Below the pieces are notes generated by a model that saw only the letters and a program-made list of their open reading frames with translations, was not told the origin of the DNA and did no database searches. A stretch of DNA of 64,000 bases, taken from positions 1-64,000 of the forward strand of contig ONEL01000012.1 in NCBI GenBank assembly GCA_900316835.1, read 5' to 3'. Shown here one piece after another: positions 27,427 through 36,079 of the stretch. A program made the position numbers and the translations under genes. Source of the DNA: an uncultured Prevotellaceae bacterium (GTDB lineage Bacteria; Bacteroidota; Bacteroidia; Bacteroidales; Muribaculaceae). Within the stretch, counting starts at the first letter, position 1, and every line of letters starts with the position of its first letter.

Positions 27427-30400
27427 TTAGAAAATCTTCTTTACCGAGGTTGTACTACCATCGGTATAGCGAGTGACAATGATGTTGAGACCATTGAATG
27501 GATGATCGCTAACCTGCCCGGCAACATTTATATACTGGCGATTTTCAACCATCTTACCGTTCTCAACGATAACGCCATCGATAGCAGTGTTGTTGTCAAC
27601 CTTAACAGTGAGCTCAACCCACCGGGTCTTGCCCTGCTGAGTGAGGCCAACGAGCACTTTGTGAGCACTAAGGTCAACTTTAGCGTTGATATTAAGTATG
27701 CCGTTCTCATCGAGAGCGATGTCGATGGCATCGGTAGTGATGTCCTTAAGAGCAGGAGCTCCTGCCGAAGCCATAACCGCACCGGCGTCTTCAAGTGTGA
27801 AAACCATGGTGGAGCCATTGTCATCAACCATAACGTAGTCACGCAAGTTGATCGTGCTCTCACCAAGCTTCACAACGCAAGTTGCTTGAGTCATATCACG
27901 CTCACAGTTGAAATCGTCCATTACAAAATAAGCGGCGGTATTCAAACCATAATTACCCTTGTCGGTACCATCAAGCAGGAAACGCACTTTAGCTACCTTG
28001 CCCAGTGGGCGCAGGTCCATCCACTGCCAGGTGTCAAGGATGTAGTGGTCGAGTGAGTTAGTGCTGCGATAGTCAGCTAGATAGAAGTCGACACGCGCAG
28101 TCTCTGTGTTGTTAGCATCAAATCCCACTGCGGTGAGCTTAAACCAGTCGTCTTGCTTGAAGGCTCTTGCAAAGCCATCGCCATTAGCCATACCATTGAA
28201 CGAGTAAGCACTATTGCTCACATACACACCCAGCAAGTTGTCTCCGTCGACGCTATTAGTAATCTCCACAAATTGCCCTTCGGGGAAGGCAACGCAATAG
28301 TTGCTTGAACCATTATGACCTTCGCCCACAGCACTGTGCCACTGATCGGCAAGGGACGCATAGGCCGTCGATGTCTCATTGCTTAATGAGTATCCATACC
28401 AGTAGTTGTAGCCTGGCATAGCACCATTATTAAAGTAGTAAGAACCACTATAGAAACCATCGGTTATCATCGATGCTGTACTTGGATCGTAGGCCCAGTG
28501 GCTATCTTCGTCGAGATAGTTATCGTCCATCGACGCGGCAACAGCCTCGCCCAGCACACGCACGCCAGTCTTAGCGTTAACGGTCTGCCCATCGGCACTA
28601 GTAACAGTGAGGCGATAGCCATAAGAATACTCAGGCGCTACGCTCAATGTAGCCTCATTGCCTACTACCTGGTTCATCTGGTCACGCCACTCATAGGTGT
28701 AAGGCTCATCGCCACCTGCCACCACAGCAGTGATTGTTGCGGTTTCACCGGCACTGATTGTAGCGGCAACCTTGTCGAGAGTTGCTGTGAGAGGCTCGAT
28801 GTGACGCAAAGTGGTGAACTGCTCGGTCTCAACCACGTCGCTCTCCACGCCCAGCGCGCTCACTACCATGAGATAAGCCTTATAGGTAGTGGCAGGAGTG
28901 AGATCGGCGAGTGCGGTGCTCACCTCGGTGTCGGCATTGATGTCGACGCTCTCGCTAGCGAGCAGGTCGTCGGCAGTGACAACTTTGAGGGCAGGAGCAC
29001 CAGCAGTAGGCTCGGTCATCTCTTCAACCTTGTAGTAAAGTTTGCCGCCCACAGTCCACTTGCTCTTGATGGTGGCAGTAGTCTCGGTGACGTCGTTAAC
29101 GGTGGGGTAACCCTCGGCAATCTCGGGTTTCTGCTCAACTACCTCGGCAAACTCGTAGGCACCCACAGTGGGTGTCTCGGCGTTGCGGCTGAGGCCGTCG
29201 GCGTCGGTAGTGATGTAGTCAACAGGTAAGCCCATGCACAGGTTGCCAGCGCTCTTGAGGTGCAGGTCCACATCGCTCATGAAGTCGGCCTGCTCGGTGA
29301 TGTTGCCACTGTTGCCGGCCATATCGTTGAGTGCGTCGATTGTGGTGCCCTCCATCACTGTTTCGCCCCAAAGTGCGTTGTTGATCATGCTAGGCTTGTC
29401 GTTGTAGCCGCTGATGATAAACATTGCTGGGCTGCTGGTGGTGTTCTGCAGCAGGTTGTTCTGCAACTTGATGCCCTCATAGGCGATAGGAGTGCGACGA
29501 GCGGTGTAGAAGGTGTAACCTCCATTACCTGCAATGCGCACGGTGTTGTTTACAACGTCGATATACTTCTGGTCAAGGTCAATCTCGATGCCGACAGTGC
29601 TGTTGCTGGGCGAGTTGATGATAGAGATAGCATTGTTGTAAACCTTGACGGGAACCTCGGGAGTGCCGAAAGTCTCGCCACGCAGCTGGATGCCGCCGCT
29701 GTAGTAGGTGGTGCTGTTGTTAATCTTGTTGCCACTCACTACCACGTTGCCGCGGTTGCGGGCAATGTCGATACCCCAGTAGCCGGTCTTCTGCACAGTC
29801 GACTGGCTGATGACGTTATTCTCAACAACGGTGTTGATTTCGTCGTAGATGTAAATACCCTTAGAACCAGCCTCGCTGATGGTGTTGCCACGCACCACAA
29901 GACCTTGCTCCTTAGAGAGGCTCACATTGTTGGTTCCACCCAGGTAGAGAGCGATGTAACCGCCCTCGAGCAGGTTGTTCTCGAATGTGGCGAAGTCATT
30001 GTTGCGACCATCCTCATTCACAGCGCTCATCTTCACCAGGTTGATGCCGCTGTAGCCGCTCAGCACGGGAGTAGCTTTCACATGGCAGTCGCTCAGGATG
30101 AAGTGGTGGCTGCGGTCGTAGATTTGAACCACGTAGCTGTACTCGCTCTCCTTGGCGGGAACGAAGCTCAGCTTGTCGAGGGTGACATAGGGGGTGTTGT
30201 CGATGAATACCACGCCCTTCTTGTAGCTCGACGAGCCAGGCATGTATTCGCTAGAGCCAGCGCCAGCAATGATCACGTTGTCGCGATTGCCACTAAGACT
30301 AGTGAAAGTGATGGTGTTGTTCTCGCCTGCCCCAGGAACACTTGCAAACCAAATGTTCTCGGCATAGGTACCATCCTCAACCTGGAAGGTTACAGCTCCC

Positions 30401-33400
30401 TCAACACCACCTTGCAGAGCCTCGGTAGCCTCGGCAAAGGTGTGATAGTGGGCGTTGTCGCTGGCACCAATGATGTAGTTGCCCTTGAGGCCCGCCTTGA
30501 TGGTGCGGCTTGCGGCAGTGGCAGTGACATCGGTGTCGCCAACCTTGGTAATCTGAGCAGTCACAGCAGTACCAACGGTGGCATCGGTAGCGATGTCGTA
30601 GGTGAGCCACAGGTAGTAGTCGCCATTGTCGGTAATCTCTAGAGGCTCGTCGAGGGAGAGTGTATTCTCCCCATCGGCTACAGTAACGCTGCCTAGCAGG
30701 GTGTTGGTGCTGAATACTGCATTGTGCTCGGTGTAGTAAACCTTAGCATTGGCGATGTGGGCATTGCCGGTAGCATTGAAGGCAACACTGCTCAGGGCAA
30801 TGGGGTCCTTGTCACCCCTCACGTTGAGCTTGATCTGCTGCATCACGTTGTCTTGCGAGTTGCGCATCACGTCGGTGTTGGTGCTAGCAACCTCGATAGT
30901 CTCGATGGTAAATGGAGTCTTCTCGTGCAGGCTCACCTCCATCTCCCAGCCGTCGAGAGTGCTGGCGCTGGCGTTGGCTTCAAAGACTACAGTCATCGAG
31001 CCATCTTCGGCCTTGCTCACGAGGTTGGCAGGACCAGTGGTGGTGCTGTAGCCTGTGATCTTGCCCAAGATATTCTCTTCGTTGGCCTCACGGCCGCTGT
31101 AAATCATCATCTTGCCCGAGCCAATAGAGAATGTGTTCAGGGTGTTGATTTGCACGGCACTGTTGTCACGGCCGGGAACAAAGGTCACAGTTCCCTTGAA
31201 GCCCTTGGTGAGCTTGCCGTCGGCGCCACCGTCGTCGTAGAAGAGCAATGGCTCGGTGACGGTAACGATGTTGTTGCCCTCTTGCATGAGGTAGATGTAC
31301 TTAACCACGCGATTGCCCTCGGGGTCGCCATTCTCGATGGTGGTGGTAGTGCCAGCGGCGTCTACTATCGACACCAGTTTGGCATCCACTACGCTCTCGG
31401 CAGCAGCGTCGGCCTTAATGTCGACGTTCACCCACCAGTAGTTGTTGCCCTCGGCAAGCTCGCGCTCACCGCTCACGGTGATGGCGCTGGACTCGGGGTT
31501 CTCAACAGCACCAAACTCAACGGCGCTGGCGCGGTCGTTAGTGTTGTTGTAGAATACACTCACCTTGCTGATAGCTGCCTGCGTGTTCTTGAGATCAAGG
31601 TTGATGTCCTTAACGGTCATGAGCGAGAGGGTGCCCTCGGTTTCAAGGTTGAAGTCGATGAGCTCGGCACCAGTAGCGCCCACAGCAAGCACGTCGCTGC
31701 TGGTTTGGTTAACGGTGATGTTCTTCACACTCATGTCGTGGTTCTGGAAGGGCTGCACAGTGGCGGTCCATCCAGTGCCGGCATAGTAGCTGCTGGTGGT
31801 CTTGGGGTTGAAACGGATGGTCAACGAGCCGTCGGCGCTTTGTGAGCGCAGCACTTTACCCGGACCTACTTTAGACTCGCTGTTGTCCTTGAGATTCCAC
31901 AACAGCTTGTCGGCACTAACCTCGGTACCGCTGTAAATCTCAAACACGGCACGAGTGCTATAGCTAGAACTTGAATAGTAAACATCGAAACTTGAGAAGT
32001 TGATCTCCGCCACAGTACCAGCCTCGGCGGGCGTGAAAGTGACAACGTAGTCGGCATCAACAGTCTCATACTTGCCGCTATATCCCTCGGTATTGGTAAA
32101 GGTCCAAGGACCGCTTATCACGTGGCTGTGAGCGCCCTGAGTTGCTCTACACACATTGTTTACAGTGCGAGTAGCACTCACTGCAGTGGCAGGTGCCTGA
32201 GTGGTTTCGCCCACTGTGACATCATTCAGCGACAGGGTGATTTGCTCATCGTTTTGAGCTCCGTTGTTGATATCTAGCACGATAGCCACATAGTTGTGAC
32301 CTTCAATAAGCTCCTTCTCGCCAGTGATAGCGATAGTGGTGCCACTAACCTCTACCTCGCCAAACTTGTCGGTAGTGGCGAAGGTGTTTTTCTTACCTAA
32401 ATAATAGGCACGCGCGCGCGATATATTCTTAGCATCGGCAGCAGTGAGATTGATGCCCTTCAAGCTCAGTGGATTAGCGGTATTGTCGGTAGCAACATCA
32501 ATAACAAGCATTTGAGCATCGGTATCGCCAGCACTAACTGTGGCTGTTGAAGCCGCCTCGCCGCTAACTCCAGCGAGTGTCATGTTGCCCGGCAGGAACT
32601 GGCTAACTGTAGCCTCCCAGCCGCTCTTGGGATAACCGGCAGTGCTCTTGAGGTAAACAGTCATAGAGCCATCGTCGGCAGTCGACTTCACTATTTCAGG
32701 CTCGTCAAGCAGGGTGGTGATAAGGTTCTCCTCGTTCACCTCACGGCCGTTATAGAACTTGAAAACGTCGTTATAGCCAACGGTCGAGGTATTGAACAGT
32801 TCAAGCTTTGAGAAATCAATCTTGATAGCATTACCTTCAGTTGCGGGAACAAAGGTGACTTGTCCCTCAAAACCCTGAGTGATATTGCCGTCTTTTCCAC
32901 CATCGTCGTAGAAGTTGTAGGGCACATCGCCCACGGTGATGACTTGTGGGGTGGTCGAGATCATTGCAATAGCAGGCTTGGCAACTGCCACTGTAGTGCC
33001 TGCGGTGAATGGGGTCACGCCATCGGGGTGGCCTGTGGTTGCAATCTTGGTGATTTCGATAGCAGCCTTGGCACCTGGAGTGGCAGCGCTAAGAAACTCG
33101 CCAGCAATCGAGTACTGGTTAAGTCCCTCACCCAATGGCTGGTTGAGGTTGAAGGTGTAGCCCTCGCCATCGGCAACGACACTGGCAGTGAGTGCGTTAT
33201 CGCCCATAAACGAGGCTTTAGAGCCTGCGTAGAGTCGCAGCTGAGTTGGGTCGATAGCATCCTCATTGGTTGTAGCCTTAAATGAGATTGCGGTCACTGC
33301 ATCGGCATTCATCACGCCGGTAGTGGTGATTTGAGCAGTGGCGAAGTTGATGCCTTGGGTGGCACTGGTGCTAGCCTCAACGTTGTCATAGTTGCTGGCA

Positions 33401-33963
33401 GCACCGGTCACGACCATGTCTTCTAGAGTGATACACTTCACAGTAGCCTTCCAGCCATCAATAGACTTGGCATAGCGGTAGATGTAGCCCACCGAGATGA
33501 TGCCGCTTGCATCGCTGGCGGTGTAGGTCTTGTTGGTGTAGGTGCCGTCGAGCGTCTCGAGTACCTTACCTTCGGGTAGGGTCGACGAAGCAGTAACACC
33601 ACTGGTTGATGTGGCATAGGTGAACGAGTTGTCGGCATCGGGGTCGCCAGCATACACGCTCACATAAGCAGGCCAGTTGTTGCCGTCGCTACGCACGTCA
33701 AGCTTCTCAAAGGTGAGCTGAATGGCCATACCTTGAGCTGGCTTGAACACTGTGAGCGACTGCGAGTTGCTGCTATTTGAGCTACTGATACCTTGATTGC
33801 TATTCATATCAAGGAAAGTAATCACCTCGTCGGCAGCAACTTCAATGGTCTGCTTGCCAAATTGCAACTGGTTCACGGTGCGGTCGGCACGGGCTGGCAG
33901 TGCCAGTGCCGTGATAGCGAGAATCAGCGCAAAAGTCTTGGAAAGTAAACTTAATTGCTTCAT
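27427..33963 (-). CDS. Giant secreted CUB/BNR_N/beta-helix/DUF4465 protein under a B12 riboswitch
   Basis: A 2178-residue exported protein (signal peptide 1-26). The first ~1150 residues are four alternations of a CUB-like domain (for example FYDDGGKDGNITQGFEG near 353 and FYDDGGADGKLTKGFKG near 911) and a domain like the N-terminal module of BNR-repeat sialidases (SLKGINLTAADAKNI...EGHNYVAIVLDI). Residues ~1160-1600 form a right-handed beta-helix (runs of VVRGNTISEAG/VVENNVIS type). Then come an Fn3-like domain (~1610-1720), an Ig/PKD-like domain (~1720-1810), a DUF4465 domain (~1812-2022; YYFNNGAMPGYNYWYGYSLSN, VYVSNSAYS, DWFKLTAVGFD, FYLADYRS, YFVMDDF), and a sorting-like C-terminal tail (INVAGQVSDHPFNGLNIIVT). 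The cobalamin riboswitch upstream implies a B12-linked role. DUF4465-type surface proteins occur in Bacteroides B12 loci as I recall, which fits, but cobalamin binding here is inferred. Confidence 0.85.
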   Translation of the reverse strand: MKQLSLLSKTFALILAITALALPARADRTVNQLQFGKQTIEVAADEVITFLDMNSNQGISSSNSSNSQSLTVFKPAQGMAIQLTFEKLDVRSDGNNWPAYVSVYAGDPDADNSFTYATSTSGVTASSTLPEGKVLETLDGTYTNKTYTASDASGIISVGYIYRYAKSIDGWKATVKCITLEDMVVTGAASNYDNVEASTSATQGINFATAQITTTGVMNADAVTAISFKATTNEDAIDPTQLRLYAGSKASFMGDNALTASVVADGEGYTFNLNQPLGEGLNQYSIAGEFLSAATPGAKAAIEITKIATTGHPDGVTPFTAGTTVAVAKPAIAMISTTPQVITVGDVPYNFYDDGGKDGNITQGFEGQVTFVPATEGNAIKIDFSKLELFNTSTVGYNDVFKFYNGREVNEENLITTLLDEPEIVKSTADDGSMTVYLKSTAGYPKSGWEATVSQFLPGNMTLAGVSGEAASTATVSAGDTDAQMLVIDVATDNTANPLSLKGINLTAADAKNISRARAYYLGKKNTFATTDKFGEVEVSGTTIAITGEKELIEGHNYVAIVLDINNGAQNDEQITLSLNDVTVGETTQAPATAVSATRTVNNVCRATQGAHSHVISGPWTFTNTEGYSGKYETVDADYVVTFTPAEAGTVAEINFSSFDVYYSSSSYSTRAVFEIYSGTEVSADKLLWNLKDNSESKVGPGKVLRSQSADGSLTIRFNPKTTSSYYAGTGWTATVQPFQNHDMSVKNITVNQTSSDVLAVGATGAELIDFNLETEGTLSLMTVKDINLDLKNTQAAISKVSVFYNNTNDRASAVEFGAVENPESSAITVSGERELAEGNNYWWVNVDIKADAAAESVVDAKLVSIVDAAGTTTTIENGDPEGNRVVKYIYLMQEGNNIVTVTEPLLFYDDGGADGKLTKGFKGTVTFVPGRDNSAVQINTLNTFSIGSGKMMIYSGREANEENILGKITGYSTTTGPANLVSKAEDGSMTVVFEANASASTLDGWEMEVSLHEKTPFTIETIEVASTNTDVMRNSQDNVMQQIKLNVRGDKDPIALSSVAFNATGNAHIANAKVYYTEHNAVFSTNTLLGSVTVADGENTLSLDEPLEITDNGDYYLWLTYDIATDATVGTAVTAQITKVGDTDVTATAASRTIKAGLKGNYIIGASDNAHYHTFAEATEALQGGVEGAVTFQVEDGTYAENIWFASVPGAGENNTITFTSLSGNRDNVIIAGAGSSEYMPGSSSYKKGVVFIDNTPYVTLDKLSFVPAKESEYSYVVQIYDRSHHFILSDCHVKATPVLSGYSGINLVKMSAVNEDGRNNDFATFENNLLEGGYIALYLGGTNNVSLSKEQGLVVRGNTISEAGSKGIYIYDEINTVVENNVISQSTVQKTGYWGIDIARNRGNVVVSGNKINNSTTYYSGGIQLRGETFGTPEVPVKVYNNAISIINSPSNSTVGIEIDLDQKYIDVVNNTVRIAGNGGYTFYTARRTPIAYEGIKLQNNLLQNTTSSPAMFIISGYNDKPSMINNALWGETVMEGTTIDALNDMAGNSGNITEQADFMSDVDLHLKSAGNLCMGLPVDYITTDADGLSRNAETPTVGAYEFAEVVEQKPEIAEGYPTVNDVTETTATIKSKWTVGGKLYYKVEEMTEPTAGAPALKVVTADDLLASESVDINADTEVSTALADLTPATTYKAYLMVVSALGVESDVVETEQFTTLRHIEPLTATLDKVAATISAGETATITAVVAGGDEPYTYEWRDQMNQVVGNEATLSVAPEYSYGYRLTVTSADGQTVNAKTGVRVLGEAVAASMDDNYLDEDSHWAYDPSTASMITDGFYSGSYYFNNGAMPGYNYWYGYSLSNETSTAYASLADQWHSAVGEGHNGSSNYCVAFPEGQFVEITNSVDGDNLLGVYVSNSAYSFNGMANGDGFARAFKQDDWFKLTAVGFDANNTETARVDFYLADYRSTNSLDHYILDTWQWMDLRPLGKVAKVRFLLDGTDKGNYGLNTAAYFVMDDFNCERDMTQATCVVKLGESTINLRDYVMVDDNGSTMVFTLEDAGAVMASAGAPALKDITTDAIDIALDENGILNINAKVDLSAHKVLVGLTQQGKTRWVELTVKVDNNTAIDGVIVENGKMVENRQYINVAGQVSDHPFNGLNIIVTRYTDGSTTSVKKIF

Positions 33964-34046
33964 AGTGTTTTGATAAATAATTATGTTAATAAAAAAGTCG
34001 TTTCACACCAGCTGCTCGGGTGGAACAACGTTAACACAATGAAGCA

Positions 34047-34160
34047 CTATAGATTAAAGTGCAACACACCCATTGCTATGGATGCATTTTGACCTCCCAA
34101 TGAAGATCCTCCTGTGGCACAATAGATGTAGCCAAAGAAAAACTGCCTGTGTTCCGCGCT
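34047..34160 (-). other. Possible relic coding fragment between riboswitch and giant gene
   Basis: A 37-codon stop-to-stop frame on the minus strand translates to a protein-like segment rich in Phe and Gly and ends in GVLHFNL. It has no plausible start apart from a late ATG. The final aromatic/aliphatic alternation resembles the last strand of an outer-membrane barrel. It could be the 3' remnant of a gene once controlled by the riboswitch, or chance. Confidence 0.2.
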
Positions 34161-34199
34161 CTAATTCCACGAGAGCTCGAAATTGTTTTTAACGATAAC

Positions 34200-34402
34200 G
34201 AGGCAGGTCTTCTGGCTCATTCCCATCGCTTGCCTTGAAGGGCCTTCCCACCAGCGCACTAGGCTGGCAGTGACCGAGTTGAGAAATTCGGCAAGCGATA
34301 TTGTAGATGGGGAAAATACAGCAGCGGGTTCTGCCCAGGAGTCTCACCTGTGTTCCCTTTTCAGCCACCAGCGGAGCGGTTACTCATAGTGGCCACCACA
34401 TT
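34200..34402 (-). promoter_or_regulatory. Cobalamin (adenosylcobalamin-type) riboswitch
   Basis: Read on the minus strand from 34402, the element shows the class hallmarks in order: a GCTGGTGGCTGAAAAGGGAA segment, the B12-box-like core ACAGGTGAGACTCCTGGGC then CCCGCTGCTGTA, the GTCACTGCCAGCC...GGTGGGAAGGC stem, and the closing GAGCCAGAAGACCTGCCT that pairs back to the start. It is preceded by a consensus promoter and is 236 bases upstream of the start of the 2178-residue secreted protein, the only gene downstream in its direction. B12 is expected to lower expression. Confidence 0.93.
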
Positions 34403-34411
34403 ATCACGTGG

Positions 34412-34443
34412 CAAAGGTACATTAATTTTCTGTGATATACAAA
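34412..34443 (-). promoter_or_regulatory. Promoter of the riboswitch transcript
   Basis: On the minus strand: -33 TTTG (34440-34443), a 20-base spacer, -7 TACCTTTG (34412-34419). This is a perfect Bacteroidetes consensus placed directly before the riboswitch aptamer. Confidence 0.75.
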
Positions 34444-34486
34444 TAATCTACTACTTTATATAAGTTAATAACTGTCGTGAAGTATT

Positions 34487-35821
34487 TTAATTTCTTGAAT
34501 CCGCTTTAAGTTTAAACTCAATTTTCCGCCACTTGTGAAGTGCGAATATTATTATCGCTTCAATAACATAGGCTATAAGATAGCTATACCAAATGGCTTG
34601 TGGCATAGAGCGAGATATGATCCACAGCACGGGAATCACCGTGAGCGACAAGGCGAGCGAGATAAAGAGTGCCATGCGGTGGTGGCTGTAGAGTTTGTAG
34701 ACAATCATGAGCACATAGATGTAGCAGAATGGGATGAAGCTAAGAGCAAAGACGCGCAGGGCATGATTGCTCTGCTCGAGCATCGCCGGGTCTTTACCGC
34801 CAAAGAGGCGCGCTATGCCCTCGGGGTAAATCCACACCACGAGGCAGGTGACTACCATTGCCACGGTGATGAAACGGAATCCCTTGTTGATGACGGCTTT
34901 GAGTCCATCTTCGTCGCTCTTGCCCACCTGGATAGCGCCGAGCGACTGGAGCGTTTGGCAGGTGCCCGAGAGGAAAAGGTTATAGACTTGCAGCAGGTTC
35001 ATGCACAAGGCGAAGACGAAGATGCCTGTGCGACCCGTGGTGGAAAGCACGATTGTGTTGGCGCTGAGCAAGAGCAGCGTGAGGCAGATGCTTGCCAGAG
35101 CTAATGGTGCGCCCTGCGCGATGATGCGACGCCATGAGTCAAGCAGGTTGCCACCGCCAAACTGCAGCTTGAGCCCGCGGTTCTCGGGTTTAAGCCAGTG
35201 AGTGAGCAGGATTGCAATTCCCACAAGATGACCCACCACAGTCGCCGCGCTTGAGCCGGTGATTCCCCAATCAAAAACTTGGATGAACACAATGTCGAGC
35301 AACAAGTTGAGAGCATTGTCCACAATCACCGCCAGCGACACCAGCTTGGGGCTACCGTTCACTCCCACCATTGTAGATAGGCCCCACATCACTATGAAAG
35401 CGGGATTGCCAATGAGAAGCACCTGCATGTAGTCCTGTGCCAGTGGAAGGATGTGCTCATTGCTACACAGCAAGCGTGCCACCTCATCAGGGAAGATGAG
35501 CCCGCCAAAGATGGTGAGCAGCAAGCCTATGCCCGTGCTTAGCGTGAGAGCGCGAGTGAAAAACCGACGTGCTTGGGCAATGTCATTCTTGCCCAGGGCG
35601 TACGCCACGAGCATACCGGCACCGGCGTTGATGAGCAGATGCAAGGTGAAGATAAACTGGTTGATGGGTTTCGACAGGTTGATGGCACTCACACCATCGG
35701 CACTGATAAGGTTGCCCACAATGATGCCGTCGACCACATTTCCCAAGCACCCCGAGAGTGCCACCAGTATGTAAGCCCACAGGTAGTTATAGAATTGCTG
35801 GTGTATGCTTTTATCACTCAT
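34487..35821 (-). CDS. MATE-family efflux transporter
   Basis: About 444 residues from the ATG at 35821 (MSDKSIHQQFY); the longer in-frame lead has no conserved sequence. Twelve hydrophobic segments are recognisable, with MATE features such as GNVVDGIIVGNLISADGVSAINLSKPI in the first two helices, the internal pseudo-repeat beginning WRRIIAQGAPLALASI, and LSGTCQTLQSLGAIQVGKSD in the second half. These proteins export drugs or metabolites in exchange for Na+ or H+; the substrate is unknown. The gene stands alone. Confidence 0.92.
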   Translation of the reverse strand: MSDKSIHQQFYNYLWAYILVALSGCLGNVVDGIIVGNLISADGVSAINLSKPINQFIFTLHLLINAGAGMLVAYALGKNDIAQARRFFTRALTLSTGIGLLLTIFGGLIFPDEVARLLCSNEHILPLAQDYMQVLLIGNPAFIVMWGLSTMVGVNGSPKLVSLAVIVDNALNLLLDIVFIQVFDWGITGSSAATVVGHLVGIAILLTHWLKPENRGLKLQFGGGNLLDSWRRIIAQGAPLALASICLTLLLLSANTIVLSTTGRTGIFVFALCMNLLQVYNLFLSGTCQTLQSLGAIQVGKSDEDGLKAVINKGFRFITVAMVVTCLVVWIYPEGIARLFGGKDPAMLEQSNHALRVFALSFIPFCYIYVLMIVYKLYSHHRMALFISLALSLTVIPVLWIISRSMPQAIWYSYLIAYVIEAIIIFALHKWRKIEFKLKADSRN

Positions 35822-35992
35822 GATAAAATTTTCCTCTAAAATAGTCTCAATGACTACAAATGTAGAATAAATCCACAAATTATACAAGTCCCATAATTGA
35901 AATTCTATAATTTCGCAGCCATCTTAATGGGGGGGGATGGATATTTTCCGTCATTATCTTAAGTTATTATTTTGTGAAGAAGAAGAAAGGTC

Positions 35993-36023
35993 TTTGTGGT
36001 TTGAGTATTATGGGTTAACTTTG
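35993..36023 (+). promoter_or_regulatory. Promoter of the transposase-lipoprotein operon
   Basis: -33 TTTG (35993-35996), a 19-base spacer, -7 TAACTTTG (36016-36023). It is followed by a perfect hairpin at 36041-36057 and the ATG at 36080. Confidence 0.65.
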
Positions 36024-36040
36024 TGGCAAGATTTAAATTT

Positions 36041-36057
36041 ACGAGACTATGTCTCGT
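36041..36057. repeat. REP-like hairpin ACGAGAC-TAT-GTCTCGT
   Basis: A perfect 7-bp stem with a 3-base loop in the leader of the transposase gene. A near-identical hairpin (CCGAGAC-ACA-GTCTCGG, 36495-36511) lies inside the gene, and related ones occur at 18161-18228. It is a candidate recognition sequence for the transposase or a translational control structure. Confidence 0.5.
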
Positions 36058-36079
36058 AGTACATTAACTTTTTTAGAAG

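Noticed and set aside
29260..30642. A 460-codon plus-strand frame
   Set aside because: It is antisense to the beta-helix region of the giant protein; its His/Val-rich composition is typical of an antisense shadow.
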